Positions 39,401-49,787 of a DNA stretch of 64,000 nucleotides are shown here, in pieces (within the stretch, counting starts at the first letter, position 1; the number at the start of each line of letters is the position of its first letter). Under the pieces are notes generated by a model, which was given only the letters and a program-made list of their open reading frames with translations, was not told the DNA's origin and did no database searches. This DNA is from Pseudisothecium myosuroides (Eukaryota > Streptophyta > Bryopsida > Hypnales > Lembophyllaceae), in NCBI GenBank assembly GCA_951799445.1, contig OX637294.1, forward strand, positions 19,121,452-19,185,451. Reading direction: 5' to 3'. A program made the translations under genes and the position numbers.

Positions 39401-40061
39401 AATAATACTTGTTTCGATTGAAGTCTCTTAAATTTGCATGCAATACACATGGAAGGCAATTAAAGTGGTTAGTTCCAAGTCACTTTAGAAAAATATAGAG
39501 AGGTACTAAAATAAGCATGTTAGTAATTTGAACTCAATTTTTTGAAATTATTTTATTGTTAATATTCCACTCTTTTGTATACCTTATAATATATATTATT
39601 TTCTTTTCAAAAGTTCATATAACTATCCATACTACTTCTATTTAGTACAAAATCACCATAATTGTTTATTTTGCAACAACTTCAAGACAAGAAGCACAAT
39701 GGTTGTGGCAAAAGACCAAAAGTGTGCAATTAAATATCTTTTAGAAAGCATGGATATCCAGATGACCCAAACAAGCTATAAAATTATCTTTAGTTTCCAA
39801 ATTTTCTATCCAACTTTCAATAATTTGTTATATTTCATCCTAGGGATCCAATTTATAATTTATGTTGTTTATTCTAATATTTTCCTACTATTACCATTGT
39901 TTCACATCCTTTTTATATTTATATCAATCATGTTCACAAAACAACTCCTTTTGGTACAATTTCTTGAGTTTTTTTTCCACAAGACAAGTTAAAGGCAACC
40001 CTATCTTAGTTTCCACATTGGTTCTAAAGTGGCTTAGATGCCTTTGGATTACAATCCTCCT
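36480..40061. other. AT-rich gene-free stretch
   Basis: No supported gene or bounded repeat. All open frames are short and AT-driven. Confidence 0.4.
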
Positions 40062-40065
40062 TAAC

Positions 40066-41000
40066 CCCTAAAGGCCCATTGTCCCCTCGGGGGACAAATG
40101 GGATTTCGGGCAGGTACCTACGGGCTGAAATTTTGTCCTGATTTTTTTAAACTTTTTTTGAAGATAGAAAAACTGATAAGCTTTGTGGGAATATAATTTT
40201 TTCCACAATCGGTGCCCGGGAACAATAGTTATGACCAAATAAGCTCAAAACAGGGGACGGCGGGCAGCTCGGGCAGCAGAAAAAAAATGGACAAAAATTT
40301 GAATTTTTTTTTTTAATATTTTTTTTCTGATAGATTATATTTTTGCCTATCTGGAAAGCTTTGATTCATTTCATTTGGATGTGTTATGAGAAAGTTATGG
40401 ATTTTCTTGTTTTTCGGGCAGTTAGAGCATCTTCTTGAAAAAGATAACTTGTAGGATTCATTTCTGAATGAAATTTTTCAAATTTTTCAAATTTTTTTTT
40501 TCCACATGGTCTGATTTACTTGCTAGAACAATCTCACCATTGGGATTAGTACATTTTAATTCCATCTAAAATATATGAATATTTTAGATTTTCCTTTTAT
40601 CTTGGACCTACTTCTACTTAACAATTTTTTTAAGAATGATAATTAAGTTTTTTTGAATTTTTTTTTTTTTTCCTAGACTCTCAACTCAATTCTCTACAAT
40701 AAAGATTAAAAGCTCAAAACGCTGTAGTGCAAAAATTTTAAGTTAAAAATGTTTAAAGCCAAAAAATCTAGCCCCGCAATGTGCTGAAAAACTTGTTTTT
40801 TTCACTTTAAACGCAGATATCTTGCAATTTGTGCGGTCAAAAATTCTGAAATTTTTTCCATACATTCTCATACTAGTTAGGTGTAAGATCCTGTGGTTAG
40901 ATGTTCAAAAAAAACATTTTTTAATTTTTTTTATACTTTGCTATAGAAATGGCAGTTTTCAATGTTTTTTGGCAGAAAAAAGGCCTTGGGCCTTTAGGGG
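40066..41000 (+). mobile_element. piggyBac-like MITE, 935 bp
   Basis: TTAA duplicates lie at 40062-40065 and 41001-41004. The ends CCCCTAAAGGCCCA and TGGGCCTTTAGGGG are inverted with one mismatch or less. The interior matches the elements at 18722 and 42293, including the GGGCAG-phrases and CTTGCAAT. No ORF. This is the best-preserved copy of this TTAA family. Confidence 0.85.
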
Positions 41001-41221
41001 TTAAGATTTTCAATGTATAATTTTGATTGTCTTTCTCAAAAGGTCATTGTATTTGTGAAAATGTCTCATATGCATGCATTTCATGGTGGTTTTAAAGGCC
41101 ACCCAAAATCAATCATGTATGATTGTTGATGACGGATTTGGTAACTCATATTCAAATATTTCATTGTTTACATTAATAAACAAATTCAATTTCTATATGC
41201 TTTTCCAAATCATTACATTAA

Positions 41222-42100
41222 CCCTTTAGTGACCGGTCGACCACTTTTGGGTTGATTTTTGGACTCTCAGTCTAATATTGTTCAAAATACATTTGATCAC
41301 AAAAATCTCAAAGAGGAACGCAATTAGAATGTCTTTGTGCGCTTCAAACAAAACCAATTTCAAGAGAATCGGAGCATTGATGAATTAGCTATGAGGTTGC
41401 AAACTCAAATGGCCTAAACCTTTAAATGGGAAGTGTTCAACAAAAATACAAAAAAATATCAACCAAATTGTGAGATTTTTTTATAACTTGATGTCTTGAC
41501 AAGGTATAAGTGTTGCTTTATAATCTCATGAATGCCCAAAGTAAACTTATACATTGGTATTTATGTAGCGCAAATTCTAAAGGGTCATTCAAGTCATTGA
41601 TTTTTGAAAATTAAGGAAAGCAATTCAAACTCCAACAAGGCTCTAGAAGCAAACATGATTTAGAGGTACATTTCACTTTCTTCAATGTACCAAATCTGCA
41701 CATTTTAGAAGGGTATTCATTTTGTTGACCACATATGACCATTTTTTGTGAACTTCAAAAATTTGTAACTAATTTCACAAAGCTTGAAAAAATATGAAAC
41801 AACTTGGATTAGATGCCTATTCTACTTGTCTTTTGAGGAAAATCTACTAAAAGTATTTAAAGATGTTTCACCTCCACAAAATTCAATTTTAGCCCTTAAA
41901 AGGTTGATTTATGGACCTCCTACCTTATTTATAGCAATTTGTACCGTTGGATGAGTTTGATTTTTTGTTAGGTTGAAGAATCTCCCTTATGGAAACACCT
42001 TGTACGGTTTGATCTAAGACTACATCTTTAGAGTGGCCACAAAATTCATTTTCTTGAAAAACTACGCCCGCCCTCCAAATCAACCACGGTCACTAAAGGG
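41222..42100 (+). mobile_element. piggyBac-like MITE, second family, 879 bp
   Basis: TTAA at 41218-41221 and 42101-42104. The left end is CCCTTTAGTGACCGGTCGACC and the right end inverted is CCCTTTAGTGACCGTGGTT, so 14 terminal bases are perfect. The interior is AT-rich, non-coding and unrelated to the other TTAA elements beyond the first bases. Confidence 0.85.
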
Positions 42101-42652
42101 TTAATTACAAACTGTGATTAATGCAGTCTTTCTTGAACTCAAAACAAATGTCATTTATATGTAGACTATTAATTTCTTTGCCTCCAAAAATTAAACATTA
42201 AAGTGATTATTGGTAAGAACTCAAAGACTGTCTCATCAATTTCAATGAAGAATGCATCCCGTTGAACTTGATCCGCAAAGAGTTGGACTTAACCCCTAAA
42301 GCCCTAAACTGCATTTTTTTTGGCAATATAGCAATTTTGGGCAGCTCACTGCAAATGGAATTGTTAGTTTTTTTCTTCAAAATTTTCACACAACATGTGC
42401 CCAAGGAGTAGCTTCAAGGTGTAATAATTTTCATAATTTTTGACTACATGACTACAAACTTATTGTATGATATATAGTTTTCAATGCTAAGTTGGTAGCT
42501 TAAAAAACCACTTTTAAAAAAAATTAAATAATTGGAATTGGTTTCGTAGATTTATATACATGTGAAAAGCTTTGAATCATTCCATTTTGATTAATGAGAT
42601 AAAAATTATGAGAGGTTTTAATTTATGGGCGGTTGTAGATTCTCTATCTTAA

Positions 42653-42856
42653 CATTAGAGAAAAAATCAGCCCTCCGAAGGGTTGCTCCGGAGTGGCAAG
42701 CCAAGCTATTAAAATGCTTGGCTTGTCACTCCAGAACTGTCTTGTGGTGAGCAGTCAGCTTGGTTGATTGCTCGCCGAAACGGTCAGAAATCGCAATTTT
42801 TTTTTTTTTTTTTTTAAATTTTTTTAAAAGATTTTAATTTTTTTTTTTAAGATTTA

Positions 42857-42938
<82 letters not shown>

Positions 42939-43095
42939 TTTACTCGTAGTTTTCGGTTCCTGCGTCACTGTTGCTGCAGTTTCTGCTGCGCAGAAATAGG
43001 GGAAAAACTAATTTTTTTGGAAAAAAAAAGTAAATTTCAGGGTCCCTCGGAGGGCTACAGAGCAGCCCTCCAGAGGGCCCAGATTTTTTCTAATG
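42653..43095. mobile_element. Nested inverted-repeat element with AT core
   Basis: The outer arms CATTAGAGAAAAAATCAGCC and, inverted, CATTAGAAAAAATCTGGGCC continue into CCCTCCGAAGGG/CCCTCTGGAGGG and GCTGCTC-like sequence. Inside the left arm is a strong hairpin (42690-42732, 17-bp stem with one mismatch). A (TA)31 run fills 42874-42935. It is absent from the paralogous TTAA element at 18722. The target duplication is unclear. Confidence 0.6.
42874..42935. repeat. (TA)31 microsatellite
   Basis: A pure TA run of 62 bp inside the nested inverted-repeat unit. Confidence 0.95.
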
Positions 43096-43821
43096 AAATA
43101 AACTTTGTAATTCTTTATTTAACTCGATTTTCAATATTTTTTGAAAAAAATAAAATCATAGTATGTAGATTGCTTATTACAACATTGCAACCATTGGATT
43201 GGCATTTTTCAATTTCATAACTAAATTCCTAACAATTTAAGGTTTTGAATCATTCTCTACTTCAATTTTTTTCCTATGTGTTGTACACTTCCAAATGATT
43301 TGAAATTTTTCAAGCATATAGCCAACTTGCCTTGAAGGATGAATCTCAAGAAGCACAACCATTTTGGACATTTTTTCATACAAATGTTTCCTTGTAAAGT
43401 GCAGCTCCCCTGTTTTTCGCAGGGGCAAAAAAGAATATTTACCAATTCAAACGCTAATATCTTGCAATCTACACACTGAAAATTTCTGATTTTTTTTGCC
43501 ACATCTTTTCAAACTAGTGTACTATAAGATCCTTTGGTTACGTATGTCCAAAAATGTTTTCTTCTAAAAGTTGGTACCAGTACTAAAAATGACAATTTTG
43601 AAGCATTTTTGGTGAAAACAAAGTCAAAAACCTATATGGGTTAAAGCAAACTTCATCCCGTATTAGAATTGAAAATAAACTTTGAACTTTGAGTGATTGC
43701 AAGAAACACATGTCCTATTTTGTGTCACATCCTATATACTGATTTGTTTTTTGGCTATAACTTTTGCGTTTTGGCTCCACATGAATCAAGATTTATAGGT
43801 AAGGTACTCATTACTATTATA

Positions 43822-44725
43822 GGGTGATTGCATGAAAGACCGGTACTGGAACTTTGTCACAGAAGGGGTGTTTGAACTGTTTGTTCTTGTAACTATTGGA
43901 CAATGAGTTGTTTGGAGTTGAATTTTTTTGTGAAGTTCTCTATGTTCAATACTATTGTGATGCATAATTTTCAGAATTTTTAAAAAATACTTTGTAATTT
44001 ATATAGAATAAAATTAATTTGTCACGTTTTGAGTTTTTGGGGTTTTTAGTACTGAGGAGTACCCAAATTGAACGATTTGAACTTGAAATTGAGGTGCTCT
44101 ACTTGTGCACTATGAAGGCACCCTTCCACAAAAGAACGCCTCAAAATACTTTATTTTATGTCTACCATGCTCGTCGCAAGAGGGCTCCTTTGCGCATGTG
44201 CTTGTGAGCAATGAACATGACTTACACCCTCATTTTTTGGTGGAAAGTGATGACCATGGAGTCTATAGAAATGGCCAATTTTTATTTTTATTTTTTAAAC
44301 AAACCTTGATTTACTACAAATTAAAACGACCATGTATCCTTTTTCAGGGCGGAAAAGTGGATCCTGGAATCCGGCAGTAGTGCTGGGTACTGCTGAGTAC
44401 TGAGGAGCGGGCCCACCTGTCCTGTTACTCATGTACGTGGCAGGTTCTCATCTGTAGCTCCGCCGCCTCCTTTTCCTTTTGTGCCATCATTGACTGCAAT
44501 TCATGAAAAAGAATGGGATTGACGGCGGATTATGAAGTTGCCCAAGTCCCGTCGCAGGCGCCTTAGGGTTGGTCGCTGTGGCAACTAGAATTTGGAGACA
44601 GGGAAGATCAGGTCGTCTCTTGCCTTTTCTGTAGATGGCATTGTCATGAAGTGGGCGGTTTGCAGATCTGCATAGCACCTGAAGCTCAGGAGGAGGGTAG
44701 AACATCGTTGTGAACGTTCTAGCGA
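43822..44725. other. Left non-coding end of the 13.5-kb transposon
   Basis: The first ~525 bp match short family members and carry no conserved ORF. From about 44385 the sequence becomes GC-richer and leads into the transposase start; it should contain the promoter, but no clear TATA box was seen. Confidence 0.5.
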
Positions 44726-47700
44726 ATGTCGACAGCGGATGCGTCGACGCGGCGCGGAAGACGTCCGATCCCTACTGTCCGCGCAGGTCCACGCACACGA
44801 CAACGTGCAGTGGAGACACAACAAGAAGAGGAACGACGGCGTGCTGCAATCCGACAACAACGGAGTCGTGCTTGGCGGAGGCCGGTTGGTCCGGATGCTG
44901 GGGAAAATGCGGTCTCGTTGGAACAAGAAGGCACTGCCGGTCCACGTGATCGTTCTTCATTTCGTACCACTGTGAAGCGACATGCGGATCGCATTTCCGC
45001 CACCTTGATGGAGCTTCTTCAGGAAGTGGACTGTCGGCGCCTTCGTGCTGCTATATTGAAGAGGGTATTGCGATACAACGAAGTGCGGGTGCTGCTTCCC
45101 GCTGATTATCCCAGTCCACAAGATGTGAAAGTGCAGCAGAAGATTTTGCAGAATATCCGGGCAGAACTGGAGTGCATTAAAATTCCAAATTCCTCAGGGA
45201 AATTGGCAAGAAAGCGCTCCATTCTCGAGGCTGTTGTCTCCGAAGCAGATGCTGACATTAGCCAATTTCACCGCATTCTTGGTACGAAGAAGAAGAACTT
45301 GGTTGGAGCTGTGGAGCGCTTGCAGAGCGCTTCCAGCAGTAGCGGAGACCGATTAGTGTTGCCCCGCCAAAGAAAGCGTGAAGGAGGGATTCCCAAGGCC
45401 GTGAAAAGCGAGGTCACAATTTGGTGGACTGAGGAGACCCGTGTGAGTCCTAACAGGAAGGACATTCAGAGGAAACGACAAGGTCGCAACGTCTACGACA
45501 CGCATGCAGCTCATCTGCTACTGGAAACGCAGGTCTGTGCATACGTGGTACTCATTATCATGATTCGTGCACTTCGTTCGGCATGTTCCACTATTTTGTA
45601 GTCCATTGAATTGTTCCATTTCATTACTTCTCCACAGGACGTCCTGCTTGACTGTAGTAGTGGAAACTATCTTCGATGGTGGTTGCTCAGACGCTGATGA
45701 TGTCAATTGCGCCCATAGACAATTTTCTTTCCCTTTACAGTTTGCGATTTGTATTCACCACTTTCCCCAGTGCTTTGCCAATCACCGTTCTGCACGTCAA
45801 GCACGATGGACTACCACAAAAAAGTATCATCGTGCGGACGATGTATGGCTCGGGGTTGTACTATCGCAATGCAATACTCTCGTTAGTGTACATGCACTCG
45901 CAATGTAGAAGTGGTAACTTTGTCATGGTCTCCAAGTATAAGTACTGCCTTCTAGAGAAGTGCAGCACTGTTGTTATCTGTGCTGTACCATTCAATGGCT
46001 TGTAGCTGTATAGCGGAGTACACTGAGTATGGTGCAGGACAAACTGCTGGACTGGTTAGCATAATTCAAGCACTGGGGCCTAATAAGGAGAACGCCTTGT
46101 GCACTTTCGTAGCGCTGTCCTCGTCCGATATAGTATTGGACGGTGTTGCCTGTCCTTTTCTTTTGGAAGTGCATCAACCCCCAGTACTTGTACAGCCTTG
46201 TCCCTGGCTGATCAATACTCAAATATTCTTCTCTACTGCCTTCAGTCCTAAATGTATATTCAAGTGGCACTTATGGTGCAAGCGCAAGCAACGCACTCAT
46301 AACAGAAGTGCCCACTATAGAACACGAAGTACTCTAGAGTACTTCCAAGTACGCGTCAGTGTTGTAGACAATGGTCGAAGGACACGCCGTTCTAGTACTT
46401 GGAGGAACGATTCACTGCTTAGAGGTCAGTGCGTACCTGTACTAGGATATGAGGCCGCTCTACTAGTACTCATGTGGACGTAACATAGTACTCCATGTGG
46501 ATTGCATTGCACTGTCGATACTACTACAAGGTACTCAGTTTGTCGGTCGGGACTTCAATAGTACTGTCGCCACTGCTGAGTAAATATACAGAGTGCCATT
46601 GAGTACTATTGTTGTGCATGTTGCTGTGAATGCATTATTTGAGGATAATTGATGTGCGCCCAGCTTTCACTGCTTCCAGACATGTCTTCCCATACTGACA
46701 CAAGAGAGATTGCAGTGCAGTTCCAACTTCTTACAGTTGCTTCGTAATGCACTTTGCTCCGTGCTCCATACATGCCTTGCTCTGTGATATCATACTGAAG
46801 GAAGTGAGTGGTAATGTGCAGAAAGAATTGTACAACCGCTTTGTTGCTGCTCATCCGGAGTGCGTGATAATGCTACGAGCATTTGTTTACTTGCGCCCTT
46901 ACTTTGTAATCAAATGTAAGGAGCGTAATGTTTGCTGCTGTCGATACCATGTTCAGGTTCTGTTCCTATTGGAGGCATTGAATGCCTTTCAACATCCACG
47001 GACCGGTGCACACTTCCTTCTGCATTGCAGTTGTATATGCCTTGTCTGCGGAGTCAACGACGACGGTGTATGCAAAGCTGGAGACAGTCGCTTCGTGGGG
47101 GTTACAGCATTGTGGGAGTCCATGCTATGCCCTAAATCTGACGACTCTGAATTCCATCGTCTTGAATGTCTACTAGGAACATGCAACAGATGTGGCGTGA
47201 ATTACTTCAAGTTGTGCCCCCTTGAAAGGGCGGATGCTTCTAGACTGAGCATCAAGTGGAAGCAATTTCAATACCAAGTACTTGGGTCTTCAGTAGATGG
47301 TAGGCCACAGAAGCGCATCACCGAGGTCCTGCGCACAACTACATTCCCAGAGTTCTTTGAATTCTTCAAGCCCACTCTGCAACGCTTCATATGGCAAAAT
47401 TTTGAAGCCCGTTGGCAAACTGAACAAGCAAAACTTCTTCGCTCATGCTTGCAGGAGGACACCGTTTTGAGCCACATTGACTTTGCTGAAAACTACACCT
47501 TCCAGGTGCAGAATGAGATCCAGTCTATGTACTACAACTCCATCCAAATTACTATTCTGGTTCAAGTCACTTACCACATTGCTTCCGTGGAGGTGGATGG
47601 AGAACTGCAGCCTTCACTGAGAAGGGAAACTCATTACTACATCTCTGACGATCGAACTCACGACACTCTGTTTGTGCAGCACTGTCTTATGCAACACTGG

Positions 47701-49089
47701 CATTGGTTTTCGTCAAATCATTCACCACCTCGAGTGCACTTTGTCTTTAGTGACGGCTGCGCCAGCCAATTCAAAGGGGCAAGAGCCCTGTACTTTGCTG
47801 CAAGGTCAGTTTCTCCTACTCATCGTAACATGTGTTCATTTCTTCATTGTAGTGACTACCAATACATGTAGGGCAGTACTCACTAGTACTGAAAAGGAGT
47901 ACTGCAGTACTGACAAGGACTGGGTAGGGAAGTCAATCGTTTTCTTTTCACCAACCGCACAGCCACCATTCACTGGTTCCGTATTGCAGATATCCCTCAC
48001 TGACGAGGGGGTGTACAATGCACTGGAACTTCTTCGGATCCGGATACGGGAAAGGTGAATGGGATGGCGCCGGGGCCGTCGTGAAGCGTAAGCTCCGGTC
48101 GGAACAACTACTGAATCCTCAGTGCAATCTGCAGTCCGCCACTGACTGCGTGACTTTCTTGAATGCGGCACTGGGTGGCCAAGTTCCAAATGGACGTGAA
48201 CGAGTCAGGTGGGATGTGGGCTACGTCTACGTGTTCATGTCCTAGCGCAGCTACCTTACTGTCAATACTATGCCTTCATGCACTGACTTTCGGTGGTCCA
48301 AACCTCGTCCACGCCATGTTGACGTCCATGATGTTTGCAAAACTGCACGGACAGTGCCCACTCATGTACTTTTGTCCCTTCCTCAGGTCATACCGATATT
48401 TTCACTATGTCGCCACTGGAGGTGTTGCCCGCAACAACCCGCACGCTTGTGACCAAATTCCTGGTTCGTCGACTTTCCACTCAGTACTTGCTGCGGATGA
48501 ACAGGACCCCACAAAGCTACTAGTCAGAGAGCTTTCGTGTTTCTGTGGTCCATGCTTGGAGGAGGATTTTAGTCACTGCGACAATCGGGAGTACGTGAAA
48601 CCCTGGAAAGTAGTGAAGATCGAACCACGAAATGTCACTGCCATCCTGGGCCAGGAAGCGCCTGACGATGGAGAGGACGCCTGGAATTGGGACTACACGG
48701 GGGAGGGCATGGCGGATTTGGTGCAAGCAGGGGATAATTTTGTTGTCCCCGCCGCCCCTGACAATGAGGAGGGGGTATCATTTTATGTACTATAGTGTCA
48801 AACTCCGAAGTCACTCGTACGTGAGAGCTTCGACTGCCCTTGGGGGGGACACTTCGACGTTGGAGATTCCGTCATTTCAGGGACGTATTACCAAAAGTGG
48901 GGCCGACGCGACCAACACAACTACGTGTACCTGGGAAATTCGCAAGCAGCATATGTCGATGCTAGCATAGTTCTTGCTTGCAAATTTCAGATGATTCCAA
49001 AACAAAACCGTGTTAAAGGTGGTCACCGAGTGTACACACTGGCCGACGAAACTGTGGATGTCATTCACAGTGCGCTCGATTGCTTGTGA
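44726..49089 (+). CDS. DDE-type transposase, four exons, one internal stop
   Basis: Predicted exons are 44726-45532, 46822-47804, 47990-48208 and 48387-49089. All introns are GT-AG and every phase agrees, giving about 903 codons. The N-terminal ~230 residues are basic and Arg-rich. Residues ~230-269 (TRVSPNRKDIQRKRQG...HAAHLLLETQ) lead across intron 1 into KELYNRFVAAHPE. Candidate catalytic acids are D489 (HIDFAENY), D580 (VFSDGCASQFKG) and E620 or D622 (FFGSGYGKGEWDGAGAVVKR), which fits an RNase H-like triad. A Cys cluster follows (C721, C723, C726, C734). The motifs match, from memory, a repeat-derived family common in animals and plausibly Sola-like. An in-frame TAG at codon 806 (48793-48795) cuts off the last 97 codons, which remain open and protein-like. 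Role: binding the element ends and cutting and joining DNA in the nucleus. Confidence 0.78.
45533..46821 (+). other. Intron 1 of the transposase gene
   Basis: Donor CAG|GTCTGT and acceptor GTGCAG|AAA join codon 269 to 270 in phase 0 (ETQ|KELYN). The 1,289-bp intron is rich in AGTACT/GTACT. Several open frames within it have no conserved motifs, though an alternative exon cannot be excluded. Confidence 0.6.
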
Positions 49090-49787
49090 CTTGCACTCTT
49101 TGACGACCCCACTTGTATAGTACTGGCCAATGCATGTGTACTGGTACTAATATTGCAACTAGTACACTGAGAAGTACCGCCTTCACCTCGCTGTACAGTA
49201 CTAGCAGCGGTACTTGCACTAGGAAGTACTCTTGTTCACTGGTAAGACACAACGCATCCCTATTATATAGTACCGAAGAGGAGTCCATTGTATTGCGTAA
49301 TTCTATGCATAGTACAATCCCTACTATATAGTACCAGAGAGGACTCGATAGTACCGCGTAATTCTCTGCAGAGTACAAGTGGATACCTATTCAGTAATGT
49401 CGACGGCAGCACTTGGCTGCACCAAGACGTCGTCGAAGAACCCTGTCATACTGCGTTCTGCTTTTTTTTCCTTCGCCTTCAAAGATCATTGCAATTCCTT
49501 ACCCCGATGCAAACAAAAGGAAACAGTGGAAGTGCAATACAGCTTACTCAATACAATTGACAAAAACACTATTCTTGTAACATAAGTAGAAAGGGATACG
49601 GAATTGTAATAAATTTACAACATGTTTGGTACACATGATTGTCAACAGTTTGATTTGAACATAAAATTATGTCTTCCTCTTCAAGATTGACACTCCTTGC
49701 AGGACACTATACAAGCATATTTCTGTAGTAACAGCCGCCACTGTAGATGTCACTACTGAAAGTAAAACTACTGTATATGGGTGGCAA
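49090..49787. other. Spacer between convergent genes
   Basis: No gene. 49100-49380 is dense in GTACT/AGTAC. An AATAAA at 49608-49613 could serve as poly(A) signal for the transposase transcript. The methyltransferase gene ends at 49788 from the other side. Confidence 0.45.

Larger units (their letters stand above)
42293..43640 (+). mobile_element. piggyBac-like MITE with nested insertion
   Basis: TTAA at 42289-42292 and 43641-43644. The ends are CCCCTAAAGCCC and, inverted, CCCATATAGG. The interior is homologous to 18722-19480 and 40066-41000, but is split by a 443-bp inverted-repeat unit at 42653-43095 that the other copies lack. Confidence 0.75.

Noticed and set aside
44019..44380. Overlapping + strand ORFs at the left end of the large element
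   Set aside because: The homologous region of the copy at 31982-32729 has no matching frame, so these are chance ORFs.
44719..45003. Antisense ORFs over transposase exon 1
   Set aside because: They are shadows of a GC-rich, Arg-rich coding exon on the + strand.
45567..46483. Several 90-170-codon frames between transposase exons 1 and 2
   Set aside because: Exon 1 joins exon 2 directly in phase with a sensible protein across the join. The frames have no motifs and are full of GTACT repeats.
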